64,000 bases of DNA from Pseudorhodoferax sp. Leaf274 (GCF_001422445.1 NZ_LMNA01000001.1:226932-290931), one strand, 5' to 3'. Positions 54,127-63,213 are shown, numbered from the stretch's first letter. Made by a program: numbers and translations. Notes: generated from the sequence alone by a model not told the origin.

Positions 54127-55281
54127 TCAATGCCCCGAAGGAAACGTGCCCATGAACTTCGAGAGGATCTGCAGCATCACCTCGTCAGCGCCGCCGCCGA
54201 TGGACGTCAGCCGCCCGTCGCGGAAGATGCGCGAGATCGGTGTCTCGTCCATGTAGCCCATGCCACCCCAGAACTGCAGGCAGCCATCGGCCACCTCGCG
54301 GATCAGGCGGCCGGCCTTGAGCTTGGCCATGGTGGCGGTGCGCGTGGCGTCTGCACCTGCCACGACCTCCTGCACGCCTTGCCACGACAGCGCCCGCAGC
54401 GCCGCCACCTCGGTCTGCAACTCCGCCAGCTTGAAGTGCACCCACTGGTTGTCCAGGATGGAGCGGCCGAAGGCCCGGCGCTCGCGCGTGTAGGCGATGG
54501 TGGTGTCGATGGCGCGCTGCGCCATCGCGCCGCAGTTGAGCGCGCCCCAGAGCCGCTCGATCTGGAACTGCTCCATCTGGTAGATGAAACCCATGCCCTC
54601 TTCGCCGATCCGGTGGCGCTGCGGCACGCGCACGCCGTCGAAATGGATCTGCGCCGTGTCGGACGCGTGCATGCCCATCTTGACGAGCTTGCGCGCCACG
54701 CTGACGCCGCGCGTCTTCATGGGCACCACGATCAGCGACTTGTTCTTGTGGCTGGAGCCTTCCGAGGTGTTGGCCAGCACCACGCAGAAGTCTGCCTGCG
54801 TGCCGTTGGTGGTCCACATCTTTCCGCCGTCGACGATGTAGTCGGCGCCATCCTTGCGCGCGGTGGTCTTGACCGAGGCGACGTCCGAGCCGCTGCCGAC
54901 CTCGGAGACGCCCAGGCAGGCCACATATTCGCCCGAGATGGCAGGCGCCAGGAACTCGGCGCGCAGCTCGGCGCTGCCGCGGTGCGCCAATGCTGGCGTT
55001 GCCATGTCCGTCTGCACGCCGATGGCCATGGGGATGCCCCCGCAGTGCATGTGGGCCAGCGCCTCGGCCATGACGGCACCGTAGGAGTAGTCGAGCCCGG
55101 CGCCGCCGTTCTGCGCAGGCTTGGTCAGGCCCAGCATGCCGAGCTCGCCCAGGCGGCGGAAGACCTGGTGGGCCGGGAAGATCTGGGCGCGCTCCCATTC
55201 GTCGACGAACGGATTCACCTCCTTGTCGATGAAGCGGTGCAGCGTGTCGCGCACGCTCTCGTGTTCGGGGGTCAGTTGCAT
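54127..55281 (-). CDS. Acyl-CoA dehydrogenase (AtuD/LiuA-like)
   Basis: A 384-residue FAD enzyme: CLGVSEVGSGSDVASVKTTA, YIVDGGKMWTTNGTQADF, GMHASDTAQIHFDGVRVP, YTRERRAFGRSILDNQWVHFKLAELQTEVAALRAL and WGGMGYMDETPISRIFRDGRLTSIGGGADEVML. The last segment, with GGGADEVM, replaces the usual GTxEI and occurs in citronellyl-/isovaleryl-type dehydrogenases. Start MQLTPE at 55281, 10 bp after the carboxyltransferase. It probably introduces the alpha-beta bond before carboxylation. Confidence 0.92.
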   Translation of the reverse strand: MQLTPEHESVRDTLHRFIDKEVNPFVDEWERAQIFPAHQVFRRLGELGMLGLTKPAQNGGAGLDYSYGAVMAEALAHMHCGGIPMAIGVQTDMATPALAHRGSAELRAEFLAPAISGEYVACLGVSEVGSGSDVASVKTTARKDGADYIVDGGKMWTTNGTQADFCVVLANTSEGSSHKNKSLIVVPMKTRGVSVARKLVKMGMHASDTAQIHFDGVRVPQRHRIGEEGMGFIYQMEQFQIERLWGALNCGAMAQRAIDTTIAYTRERRAFGRSILDNQWVHFKLAELQTEVAALRALSWQGVQEVVAGADATRTATMAKLKAGRLIREVADGCLQFWGGMGYMDETPISRIFRDGRLTSIGGGADEVMLQILSKFMGTFPSGH

Positions 55282-55291
55282 GGCGTGTTCC

Positions 55292-56914
55292 TCAAGGACG
55301 TGCGACGGAGAACTGCATGGCCTGCGGCTGGCGCAGCTCGGCATCGCGGCAGATCGACAGCACGCGGGCCAGCACCTCGCGGGTGTCGCGCGGGTCGATC
55401 ACGGCGTCGTCCAGCATGCGCGCGCTGGTGGTGAACACGCTCATCTGGCTGTCGAAGCGGTCGATGATGCGGCGCTCCATCTCGGCCAGCTTGGCGCGGT
55501 CGACCTCGCCGCCCTTGCGGCGCATGGCGGCCTCGGTCACGTTGACCATGGTCTGCGCGGCCTGCTCGCCGCCCATCACGGCGGTCTTGGCGTTGGGCCA
55601 GGAGAAGCAGAAGCGCGGGTGGAAGCCGCGCCCGCACATGCCGTAGTTGCCGGCGCCGAACGACGCGCCGCAGTAGATGGTGATCTGCGGCACCGTGGCG
55701 TTGGTGACGGCCTGGATCATCTTGGAGCCGTGCTTGATGATGCCGGCCTCCTCATACGCCTTGCCGACCATGAAGCCGGTCGTGTTGTTGAGGTACAGGA
55801 TGGGCGTACGGCTCTGGCAGCAGGCCTGGATGAAGTGCGTGGCCTTGCTCGCGCCGGCCGGGTCGATCGGGCCGTTGTTGGTGACGATGCCCAGCGGCAT
55901 GCCCTCGACCTTAATGTGGCCGACCACGGTGGCGCTGCCGTAGTTCTCCCCGAACTCCAGGAAATCGGAGTCGTCGGCGATGCGCGCGATCACCTGCTTC
56001 ATGTCGACCGGGCGCTTGTGGTCCATGGGCATGATGCCCAGCAGCTCCCCGGCCTCGTAGCGCGGCGGCTTGAAGCTGCGCACGGGCTCGGCAGGCATGC
56101 CGCGCTGCCAGTCGATGTTGGCCAGGATCTCGCGCGCCAGGCGGATGGCGTCGCGGTCGTCCTCGGCCAGGTAGTCGCCCAGGCCCGAGACGGTGGTGTG
56201 CATCTCGGCGCCGCCCAGCTCCTCCTCGGTCGCGATCTCGCCGGTGGCGGCCTTCAGCAGCGGCGGGCCGGCGAGGAAGGCGCGCGAGCGGCCGCGCACC
56301 ATCACGATGTAGTCCGACAGGCCGGTCTGGTAGGCGCCGCCCGCCGTGGACGATCCGTGCGTGACGGTCACCACCGGCAGCCCCGCGGCCGAGATGCGCG
56401 CCAGGTTGCGGAACAGGTTGCCGCCGGTCACGAACTCCTCGACCTGGTAGGTCATGAGGTTGGCGCCGGCGCTCTCGACCAGTTGCACGTAAGGCAGCTT
56501 GTTCTCGAGCGCGAGTTCCTGCAGGCGCAGCTGCTTGGGGATGCCCATGGGCTGCAGCGCGCCGGCGTCGATGCCCGAGTCGGAGGCATTGACCATCACG
56601 CGCACGCCCGACACCCAGCCGATGCCGCCGATCACGCCGCCGCCGGGCACGCTCTTGTCCAGGTCAGGGTTGTCCAGGCCCAGCCCGGCCAGGGCGCCGA
56701 TCTCCAGGAAAGGCGTGCCGGGGTCCAGCAGCAGGGCCAGGCGCTCGCGCGGCAGCAACTGGCCGCGCTTGTCGAAGCGCTCGCGCGACTTGCCCGAGGT
56801 GGCGACGCTGCGCTGCGTGTAGCCCTGCACGCGCTCGAGCAGGGCCAGCATGCCGGCGCGGTTGGCGTCGAAGGCTTCGCTGCCGGGAGAGATGGTCGAC
56901 TCGATGGTGCTCAT
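55292..56914 (-). CDS. Acyl-CoA carboxylase carboxyltransferase subunit
   Basis: A 540-residue beta subunit of the carboxyltransferase fold (two crotonase-like halves). The N half has GGGVIGGIGWVSGVRVMVNASD and VESAGANL; the tail of the domain reads GSSTAGGAYQTGLSDYIVMVRGRSRAFLAGPPLLKAATGE. The C half has GIVTNNGPIDPAGASKATHFIQ and YCGASFGAGNYGMCGRGFHPRF. The phenylalanine/glycine pattern distinguishing geranyl- (AtuC) from methylcrotonyl- (LiuB) subunits cannot be judged by eye. It forms the holoenzyme with the subunit at 51790. It heads its transcript, with a conserved box upstream at 56978. Confidence 0.94.
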   Translation of the reverse strand: MSTIESTISPGSEAFDANRAGMLALLERVQGYTQRSVATSGKSRERFDKRGQLLPRERLALLLDPGTPFLEIGALAGLGLDNPDLDKSVPGGGVIGGIGWVSGVRVMVNASDSGIDAGALQPMGIPKQLRLQELALENKLPYVQLVESAGANLMTYQVEEFVTGGNLFRNLARISAAGLPVVTVTHGSSTAGGAYQTGLSDYIVMVRGRSRAFLAGPPLLKAATGEIATEEELGGAEMHTTVSGLGDYLAEDDRDAIRLAREILANIDWQRGMPAEPVRSFKPPRYEAGELLGIMPMDHKRPVDMKQVIARIADDSDFLEFGENYGSATVVGHIKVEGMPLGIVTNNGPIDPAGASKATHFIQACCQSRTPILYLNNTTGFMVGKAYEEAGIIKHGSKMIQAVTNATVPQITIYCGASFGAGNYGMCGRGFHPRFCFSWPNAKTAVMGGEQAAQTMVNVTEAAMRRKGGEVDRAKLAEMERRIIDRFDSQMSVFTTSARMLDDAVIDPRDTREVLARVLSICRDAELRQPQAMQFSVARP

Positions 56915-56953
56915 GGCGTGGTCGGAGGTGCTGTTGGCCTGGGTCTGGCCACG

Positions 56954-56991
56954 AGCTTAGGCAACGGTGCGCCGGGGGTCTTGCGCCAACT
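56954..56991 (-). promoter_or_regulatory. Shared AGTTnnCGCAAGA box and -10-like hexamer (copy b)
   Basis: Minus strand: AGTTGGCGCAAGAC (56991 to 56978), 18 bases, TAAGCT (56959 to 56954), then 39 bases to the carboxyltransferase ATG. Matches the copies at 39573 and 58211 and, on the plus strand, 58349. Confidence 0.55.
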
Positions 56992-57012
56992 GGCTGCACG
57001 CCGGGCCGCGCC

Positions 57013-58188
57013 CTACAGCCCCAGTTGCCGTGCCGCGAGGTCCTTCATGACCTCCTCCGACCCACCGCCGATCATCATGACCTTGACCTCGCGGTAGATG
57101 CGCTCGCTGGCGGTGCCACGCATGAAGCCCATGCCGCCGAGCAGTTGCACCGCCTGGTCGGCGCAGAACTGCATGGCCTGCGTGGCCTGCACCTTGGCCA
57201 GGCAGACGCGGGCCACGAGCTGGGCGGGCCGCGCGTGCTGGTGCTCGATGCGCCAGGCGAGCTCATACACCAGCGTGCGCGCGGCGTCGATGCGCATGGT
57301 CATGTCCATGAGCTTGTGGCGCACCACCTGGCGTTCGGCCAGCGGGCTGCCCGCGATCTGGCGCTGGCGCGCCCAGCCCACCGCCTCGCGCAGGCAGACC
57401 TCGGCGAAGCCGCAGGCCAGCGCGGCCATGAACAGGCGCTCGCTGTTGAAGTTGTGCATGAACACCTTGAAGCCGCGGTGCTCCTCGCCCACCAGGTTGG
57501 CCACCGGCACGCGGCAGTTGTCGAAGCGCAGGTGTGCCGTGTCCGAACTCCACCAGCCCATCTTTTGGAGCGCGGTGCGCGTGAGTCCGGGCGTGTCGCC
57601 GTCGATGACCAGCACAGAGATGCCGCCCGCGCCCTTGACCGTGGGATCGGTGCGCACGGCGGTGGTGATGAAGTCGGCCCGCATGCCCGAGGTGATGAAT
57701 GTCTTCTCGCCATTGACGACGTAGTGGTCGCCGTCGCGGAAGGCGGTGGTGCGCAGGTGCGCCACGTCGGAGCCGCCGCTGGATTCGGTCACGGCCAGGG
57801 CCGCGATCTTCTCGCCGCGCAGCACGGGCGGGATCACGCGGCGCTGGATCGCGGCGCTGCCGGCTTTCAGGATGGGCGGCAGCGCGATGCTGTGCGAATT
57901 GAGCGATGCCTGTACGCCGCCGCAGCCGCAGCGCGCGAACTCCTCGGCCACGACGAGCTGGTAGAACAGATCGGCCGGCGTGCCGCCGAGTTCCTCGGGG
58001 TAGCCCAGGCCCTGCACGCCGAGTTCGGCCACGCGCGCGTAGAGCGCCCGCGGGAAGGTCTCGGCCTCGTCCCACTCGTTCACATGCGGCGTGATCTCGC
58101 GCGCGATGAAGGCGCGCAGGGTGGCGCGGAATTGCGCGTGCTCGGGCGTGAAGTAAAAGGGCAGCGCGGGCGCGTCGAGAAAGTCCAT
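57013..58188 (-). CDS. Acyl-CoA dehydrogenase
   Basis: A 391-residue acyl-CoA dehydrogenase: ALAVTESSGGSDVAHLRTTAF, YVVNGEKTFITSGMRADF, GWWSSDTAHLRFDNCRVP, WARQRQIAGSPLAERQVVRHKLMDMTMRI and LLGGMGFMRGTASERIYREVKVMMIGGGSEEVMKDLA. The GGGSEEVM ending is again of the isovaleryl/citronellyl type, so the cluster has two related dehydrogenases, perhaps for different intermediates. The start MDFLDAP at 58188 has TGGAG upstream; a longer reading runs through tandem repeats. Divergent from the AtuA gene. Confidence 0.92.
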   Translation of the reverse strand: MDFLDAPALPFYFTPEHAQFRATLRAFIAREITPHVNEWDEAETFPRALYARVAELGVQGLGYPEELGGTPADLFYQLVVAEEFARCGCGGVQASLNSHSIALPPILKAGSAAIQRRVIPPVLRGEKIAALAVTESSGGSDVAHLRTTAFRDGDHYVVNGEKTFITSGMRADFITTAVRTDPTVKGAGGISVLVIDGDTPGLTRTALQKMGWWSSDTAHLRFDNCRVPVANLVGEEHRGFKVFMHNFNSERLFMAALACGFAEVCLREAVGWARQRQIAGSPLAERQVVRHKLMDMTMRIDAARTLVYELAWRIEHQHARPAQLVARVCLAKVQATQAMQFCADQAVQLLGGMGFMRGTASERIYREVKVMMIGGGSEEVMKDLAARQLGL

Positions 58189-58210
58189 CGGGGCTCCAGG
58201 TGCGCGGACA

Positions 58211-58249
58211 AGCCTAGCGGCGCGGCGGCGCCGGGGTCTTGCGCGAACT
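58211..58249 (-). promoter_or_regulatory. Shared AGTTnnCGCAAGA box and -10-like hexamer (copy c)
   Basis: Minus strand: AGTTCGCGCAAGAC (58249 to 58236), 19 bases, TAGGCT (58216 to 58211), then 22 bases to the acyl-CoA dehydrogenase ATG. Confidence 0.55.
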
Positions 58250-58276
58250 GGCTGCGGTGGGGCGCGAACGGGCCGC

Positions 58277-58320
58277 GGAAGGGCTGCGGAAGGGCTGCGG
58301 AAGGGCTGCGGAAGGGCTGC
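58277..58320. repeat. Four perfect 11-bp tandem repeats between divergent promoters
   Basis: ggaagggctgc occurs four times in tandem, with partial copies on both sides (gggccgc before, gggagaactgc after). It separates the acyl-CoA dehydrogenase and atuA promoter boxes. An 11-bp period is close to one helical turn. Confidence 0.85.
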
Positions 58321-58348
58321 GGGAGAACTGCAAGGGCGCGTGCCAGCC

Positions 58349-58386
58349 AGTCGGCGCAAGCCGGCCCCGGCCACGCGCGCTACGCT
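58349..58386 (+). promoter_or_regulatory. Shared AGTTnnCGCAAGA box and -10-like hexamer (copy d)
   Basis: Plus strand: AGTCGGCGCAAGCC (58349-58362), 18 bases, TACGCT (58381-58386), then 27 bases to the AtuA ATG. It is the divergent counterpart of copy c. Confidence 0.5.
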
Positions 58387-58413
58387 GGCCCGTTCCACAG
58401 GAGGCCCATTCCC

Positions 58414-60225
58414 ATGACCAGCAGCAGCCCACCGCCCCGCAAGACCGTCCGCATCGGCGGCGCCTCAGGCTTCTGGGGCGACAGCATGGTGGCGGCGCCG
58501 CAACTCGTGCACGGTGGCCGGCTCGATTACCTGGTGTTCGACTACCTGGCCGAAACCACGATGGCCATCCTGGCCGCCGCGCGTGCCAGGAAGCCGGAGC
58601 TCGGCTACGCCACCGACTTCGTCGACATCGCCATGAAGCCGGTGCTGGCCGAGGTCAAGCGCCAGGGCATTCGTGTCATCAGCAACGCGGGCGGCATCCA
58701 TCCGCAGGCCTGCGCCGCGGCACTGCAGTCGCTGGCCGAATCCCAGGGCATCGCGCTGCGCATCGCGGTTGTCGAAGGCGACGATGTGAGCGCGCAGATG
58801 CCGGCCCTGCGCGCGGCCGGCACGCGCGACATGTTCACGGGCGAGGCCCTGCCCGAGAAGGTGCTCAGCGCCAACGCCTACCTGGGTGCCACGCCCATCG
58901 CGGCCGCGCTCGCCGCCGGCGCCGACGTGGTCATCACGGGCCGCTGCGTGGACAGTGCGGTGACGCTGGGCGCGCTCATGCACGCCTTCGGCTGGTCGGC
59001 CGACGACCACGACCGGCTGGCCTCGGGCAGCCTGGCCGGCCACATCATCGAATGCGGCTGCCAGGCCACGGGTGGCCTGCACACGGATTGGGAAGACATC
59101 CCCGATTGGGCCCACATGGGTTACCCGGTCGTGGAATGCAGCGCCGACGGCAGCTTCGTCGTGACCAAGCCCGAAGGCACGGGCGGCCGCATCCTGCGCG
59201 CCAACGTGGCCGAGCAGTTGCTCTACGAGATCGGCGACCCGGGCGCCTACCTGCTGCCCGACGTGCGCTGCGACTTCCGCTTCGTGGAGATCACGCAGCA
59301 GGGCGAGGACCGCGTGCACGTGGGCCCGGCCCGCGGCAGCGCGCCGACGCCCCACTACAAGGTGTCGGCCACGCAGCTCGATGGCTTTCGCTGCGCGGGC
59401 AGCATGGTGTTCATCGGCATCGATGCGGCGAAGAAGGCGCGCCGCACGGGCGAGGCCATCCTCGAACGCACGGGCGAGATCCTGCGGGCGCAGGGGCAGC
59501 CGCCGTTCACCTCGACCCATCTGGAGGTGCTGGGCGCCGAGACGCTGTACGGGCCGCATGCGCGCACGGGCGCCGCGCGCGAGGTGATGCTGCGCATCGT
59601 GGCGAACCACCCGGACAAGAACGCGCTGGCCATGTTCGCGCGCGAGATCGCGCCGTCCGGCACGTCGTGGGCGCCCGGCACCACCAGCCCGGGCGGCGGC
59701 CGGCCGGCCGTGTCGCCGCTGGTCAAGCCCTTCGCCTTCCTGCTGGACAAGCGGGCTGTGCCGGTGGCCATGGCGCTCGATGGCCAGCGCCACAGGGTGG
59801 CTGTGGCTGCAGGCACCGAGAGCGGCCACACGGCGCCCGCGCCGCAGCCCGGCGCCAGGGACGAGCCTGCCGAGCCATCGGAGGACGTGCGCCTGGTCGA
59901 CCTGGCCTGGGCCCGCAGCGGCGACAAGGGCGACATCTCCAACATCGGCATCGTCGCGCGCCGGCCCGAATGGCTGCCCCTGCTGTGGGACCGGCTCACG
60001 CCGCAGGTGGTGAAGGCCTACTTCGCGCACCTGGTGCACGGCCAGGTCGAACGCTTCTACCTGCCGGGCATCGCGGCCATGAACCTGCTGCTGCACGAGG
60101 CGCTGGACGGCGGCGGGCCTTCGTCGATGCGCATGGACCCGCTGGGCAAGGGCATGGCGCAGATGCTGCTGGACTTGCCGATCGCCGTGCCGGCCAGCGT
60201 CGCGCGCGCAGCCCGGCGCAAGTAA
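58414..60225 (+). CDS. atuA: Acyclic terpene utilisation AtuA family protein
   Basis: A 603-residue protein of the AtuA family (DUF1446). The N-terminal domain (about 10-460) contains VRIGGASGFWGDSM, LDYLVFDYLAETTMAIL, ISNAGGIHPQACA, VVITGRCVDSAVTLGALMHAFGW and GHIIECGCQATGG. The C-terminal ~110 residues form the second AtuA-associated domain (LVDLAWARSGDKGDISNIGIVAR). AtuA is required for citronellol/geraniol degradation in Pseudomonas, but its reaction is not settled. CAGGAGG precedes the ATG. Divergent from the acyl-CoA carboxylase cluster, and the shared promoter boxes suggest joint control. Confidence 0.9.
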   Translation: MTSSSPPPRKTVRIGGASGFWGDSMVAAPQLVHGGRLDYLVFDYLAETTMAILAAARARKPELGYATDFVDIAMKPVLAEVKRQGIRVISNAGGIHPQACAAALQSLAESQGIALRIAVVEGDDVSAQMPALRAAGTRDMFTGEALPEKVLSANAYLGATPIAAALAAGADVVITGRCVDSAVTLGALMHAFGWSADDHDRLASGSLAGHIIECGCQATGGLHTDWEDIPDWAHMGYPVVECSADGSFVVTKPEGTGGRILRANVAEQLLYEIGDPGAYLLPDVRCDFRFVEITQQGEDRVHVGPARGSAPTPHYKVSATQLDGFRCAGSMVFIGIDAAKKARRTGEAILERTGEILRAQGQPPFTSTHLEVLGAETLYGPHARTGAAREVMLRIVANHPDKNALAMFAREIAPSGTSWAPGTTSPGGGRPAVSPLVKPFAFLLDKRAVPVAMALDGQRHRVAVAAGTESGHTAPAPQPGARDEPAEPSEDVRLVDLAWARSGDKGDISNIGIVARRPEWLPLLWDRLTPQVVKAYFAHLVHGQVERFYLPGIAAMNLLLHEALDGGGPSSMRMDPLGKGMAQMLLDLPIAVPASVARAARRK

Positions 60226-60257
60226 CAACGTAGGGCCGGAGGATCAAAGCACGGGCA

Positions 60258-60293
60258 AAGAAAAAAGGCCTTGCGACGAATCGCAAGGCCTTT
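60258..60293 (-). terminator. Rho-independent terminator of the tRNA-Gly operon
   Basis: Minus strand AAAGGCCTTGCGA-TTCG-TCGCAAGGCCTTT is a perfect 13-bp stem followed by a T-run, six bases after the last tRNA-Gly gene. Classic intrinsic terminator. Confidence 0.92.
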
Positions 60294-60298
60294 CGATC

Positions 60299-60374
60299 TG
60301 GAGCGGGAAAAGAGTCTCGAACTCTCGACCTCAACCTTGGCAAGGTTGCGCTCTACCAACTGAGCTATTCCCGC
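60299..60374 (-). tRNA. tRNA-Gly (GCC), copy 3 in transcription order
   Basis: A 76-base tRNA with encoded CCA. Acceptor GCGGGAA / TTCCCGC, D-arm TAGCTCAGTTGGTAGAGC, anticodon stem-loop CAACC-TTGCCAA-GGTTG with anticodon GCC, and T-arm GAGAGTTCGAGACTC. It reads GGC/GGT glycine codons. Confidence 0.97.
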
Positions 60375-60434
60375 ATCTTTCTTCGCTGCCGCAGAGCGAT
60401 GCCTTCTCTGCGGCCCTGTACTTTCGTACGGATC

Positions 60435-60510
60435 TGGAGCGGGAAAAGAGTCTCGAACTCTCGACCTCAACCTTGGCAAGGTTGCGCTCTACCAACTGAG
60501 CTATTCCCGC
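60435..60510 (-). tRNA. tRNA-Gly (GCC), copy 2
   Basis: Sequence identical to the copies at 60299 and 60571. The spacers on both sides (60375-60434 and 60511-60570) are 60 bp and nearly identical, so the unit is a 136-bp tandem duplication. Confidence 0.97.
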
Positions 60511-60570
60511 ATCTTTCTTTGTTGCCGCAGAGCGATGCCTTCTCTGCGGCCTTGTACTTTCGTACGGATC

Positions 60571-60646
60571 TGGAGCGGGAAAAGAGTCTCGAACTCTCGA
60601 CCTCAACCTTGGCAAGGTTGCGCTCTACCAACTGAGCTATTCCCGC
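60571..60646 (-). tRNA. tRNA-Gly (GCC), copy 1
   Basis: Identical to the other two copies; promoter-proximal. A TATAAT box lies 10 bp upstream. Confidence 0.97.
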
Positions 60647-60656
60647 GAAGCCTCAG

Positions 60657-60686
60657 ATTATAAGCTACAAAACCGCTGTTCGGCAA
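60657..60686 (-). promoter_or_regulatory. Promoter of the tRNA-Gly cluster
   Basis: Minus strand: TTGCCG (60686 to 60681), 18 bp, and a perfect TATAAT (60662 to 60657), immediately before the first tRNA. A strong vegetative promoter is expected. Confidence 0.75.
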
Positions 60687-60708
60687 ATCTCCTGCGAACT
60701 TTTCGCCC

Positions 60709-63132
60709 TCAGTGCTTGGTCGAGACGCGCGTGGCCTCGGCCGTCGCGGGCACGTCCAGGGGCGCAGCGGCGGCCTCGTCATCCGCCAGGGGCGTGGGCA
60801 CGCGCTCCAGCGCCACTTCCAGCACCTGGTCGATCCACTTGACCGGCACGATCTCGAGGCCGTTCTTCACGTTCTCGGGGATCTCCTGCAGGTCCTTGGC
60901 GTTCTCTTCCGGGATCAACACCGTCTTGATGCCGCCGCGCAGCGCGGCCAGCAGCTTTTCCTTCAGGCCGCCGATGGCCGTCACCTCGCCGCGCAGCGTG
61001 ATCTCACCGGTCATGGCGACATCGCTGCGCACGGGGATGCCGGTCAGCGCAGACACGAAGGCGGTGGTCATCGCCGCACCGGCGCTCGGACCGTCCTTGG
61101 GCGTGGCGCCGTCGGGAACGTGGATGTGGATGTCGCGCTTCTCGAACGCCTCGTCCTTGATGCCGAGGCGGCGCGAGCGGCTGCGCACCACCGTGCGTGC
61201 GGCCTCGACCGATTCCTTCATCACGTCGCCCAGCGAGCCGGTGCGCGTGATCACGCCCTTGCCGGGCATGGTCGCGGCTTCGATGGTCAGCAGGTCGCCA
61301 CCGACCTCGGTCCAGGCCAGGCCCACGACCTGGCCGACCTGGTTCTGGTTCTCGGCGCGGCCATAGGTGTACTTACGCACGCCCAGGAAGTCGTTGAGGT
61401 TGTCGGCGTTGACGACCACCTGCGGCGCCATCTTCTTGAGCTGCAGCGCCTTCACCACCTTGCGGCAGATCTTGGACAGCTCGCGTTCGAGCGAACGCAC
61501 GCCGGCTTCGCGCGTGTAGTAGCGCACCACGTCGCGCACGGCGTCCTCGGTGACCAGCAGTTCCTCGTCCTTCACGCCGTTGTTCTTGAGCTGCTTGGGC
61601 AGCAGGTACTTGAGCGCGATGTTGACCTTCTCGTCCTCGGTGTAACCCGACAGGCGGATCACTTCCATGCGGTCCAGCAGGGCCGGCGGGATGTTCATCG
61701 AGTTCGAGGTGGCGACGAACATCACGTCCGACAGGTCGAAATCGACCTCGACGTAGTGGTCGCCGAAGGTGTGGTTCTGCTCGGGGTCCAGCACTTCCAG
61801 CAAAGCGCTGGACGGATCGCCGCGGAAATCGGTGCCCAGCTTGTCGATCTCGTCGAGCAGGAACAGCGGGTTGCGCGTGCCGACCTTGGACAGGCTCTGC
61901 AGCACCTTGCCCGGCAACGCGCCGATGTAGGTGCGGCGGTGGCCTCGGATCTCGGCCTCGTCGCGCATGCCGCCGAGCGCCATGCGCACGTACTTGCGCC
62001 CAGTGGCCTTGGCCACCGACTGGCCGAGCGAGGTCTTGCCCACGCCCGGGGGGCCGACCAGGCACAGGATCGGCGCCTTGACCTTGTCCACGCGCTGCTG
62101 CACCGCGAGGTATTCGAGGATGCGGTCCTTGACCTTGTCCAGGCCGTAGTGGTCTTCGTTGAGCACGGCCTCGGCGTTGGCCAGGTCGTGCTTGATCTTC
62201 GTGCGCTTGCTCCAGGGCAGGTTGGTCAGCACGTCGATGTAGTTGCGCACCACGGTGGCTTCGGCCGACATGGGCGACATGAGCTTGAGCTTCTTGAGCT
62301 CGGCCTCGGCCTTCTTGAGCGCCTCCTTGGACATCTTGGCGAGGCGGATCTTCTTCTCGATCTCCTCGATGTCGGCACCCTCCTCGCCCTCGCCAAGTTC
62401 CTTCTGGATGGCCTTGACCTGCTCGTTGAGGTAGAAGTCGCGCTGGTTCTTCTCCATCTGCCGCTTCACGCGGCCGCGGATCTTCTTGTCGACGTTGAGG
62501 ATGTCGACCTCGCGCTCGAGCTGCCCGTACAGGTTCTCCAGGCGCTCGCGCACGTCCGACAGGTCGAGCACGACCTGCTTGTTGTCCAGCTTGAGCGGCA
62601 GGTGCGCGGCGATGGTGTCGGCCAGGCGGCCGGCGTCGTCGATGCTGGAGATCGAGGTCAGGATCTCGGGCGGGATCTTCTTGTTCAGCTTGACGTACTG
62701 GTCGAACTGCTGCATCACCGCACGGCGCAGCGCCTCGACCTCGGTGTTCTTCAGCGTCGCGTCGGCAGGCTGGATCGGCGTGACATTGGCGCTGAAATGC
62801 GACTCGCCATCCTGGATGGCGTTGACGCTCGCGCGCTGCTGGCCCTCGACCAGCACCTTCACGGTGCCGTCGGGCAGTTTCAGCATCTGCAGGATGGTGG
62901 AGACGCAGCCGACATCGAACATGTCGGTGACCGCGGGTTCGTCCTTGGCGGCAGCCTTCTGCGCCACCAGCATGATGCGACGCTCTGCCTCCATCGCGGC
63001 CTCCAGCGCCTTGATGCTCTTGGGGCGGCCCACGAACAACGGGATCACCATGTGGGGGAACACCACCACATCGCGCAGCGGCAACAGCGGCAGGTCCAGC
63101 GGCTCGGCTGGCAGGGGGGTTTGACCGGACAT
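60709..63132 (-). CDS. lon: ATP-dependent protease Lon
   Basis: An 807-residue LonA protease that degrades misfolded and regulatory proteins in the cytosol. The N-terminal substrate-binding domain (about 12-200) begins [23 protein letters not shown]. The coiled helical part is followed by the AAA+ module with Walker [11 protein letters not shown] and Walker [11 protein letters not shown]. The C-terminal protease domain carries catalytic Ser in [11 protein letters not shown] and Lys in [13 protein letters not shown]. It follows clpX, the standard betaproteobacterial order, and has a sigma32-like promoter upstream. AAAGGA precedes the ATG. Confidence 0.98.
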   Translation of the reverse strand: MSGQTPLPAEPLDLPLLPLRDVVVFPHMVIPLFVGRPKSIKALEAAMEAERRIMLVAQKAAAKDEPAVTDMFDVGCVSTILQMLKLPDGTVKVLVEGQQRASVNAIQDGESHFSANVTPIQPADATLKNTEVEALRRAVMQQFDQYVKLNKKIPPEILTSISSIDDAGRLADTIAAHLPLKLDNKQVVLDLSDVRERLENLYGQLEREVDILNVDKKIRGRVKRQMEKNQRDFYLNEQVKAIQKELGEGEEGADIEEIEKKIRLAKMSKEALKKAEAELKKLKLMSPMSAEATVVRNYIDVLTNLPWSKRTKIKHDLANAEAVLNEDHYGLDKVKDRILEYLAVQQRVDKVKAPILCLVGPPGVGKTSLGQSVAKATGRKYVRMALGGMRDEAEIRGHRRTYIGALPGKVLQSLSKVGTRNPLFLLDEIDKLGTDFRGDPSSALLEVLDPEQNHTFGDHYVEVDFDLSDVMFVATSNSMNIPPALLDRMEVIRLSGYTEDEKVNIALKYLLPKQLKNNGVKDEELLVTEDAVRDVVRYYTREAGVRSLERELSKICRKVVKALQLKKMAPQVVVNADNLNDFLGVRKYTYGRAENQNQVGQVVGLAWTEVGGDLLTIEAATMPGKGVITRTGSLGDVMKESVEAARTVVRSRSRRLGIKDEAFEKRDIHIHVPDGATPKDGPSAGAAMTTAFVSALTGIPVRSDVAMTGEITLRGEVTAIGGLKEKLLAALRGGIKTVLIPEENAKDLQEIPENVKNGLEIVPVKWIDQVLEVALERVPTPLADDEAAAAPLDVPATAEATRVSTKH

Positions 63133-63157
63133 CAGAATCCTTTGTGTGACCCAGCGA

Positions 63158-63185
63158 ATATGGTCGCGTGTGTCACATTTTCAAC
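63158..63185 (-). promoter_or_regulatory. Sigma32-like promoter of lon
   Basis: Minus strand: GTTGAAA (63185 to 63179), 14 bp, ACCATAT (63164 to 63158), compared with the heat-shock consensus CTTGAAA-N(11-16)-CCCATnT. It lies 26 bp upstream of the lon ATG, as expected for a heat-shock gene. Confidence 0.6.
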
Positions 63186-63213
63186 CCGTGCCGCGTGCGG
63201 CACAGGAGGGGTT

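Noticed and set aside
58277-58320. CRISPR array
   Set aside because: Direct 11-bp tandem copies without spacers; no cas genes in the window.
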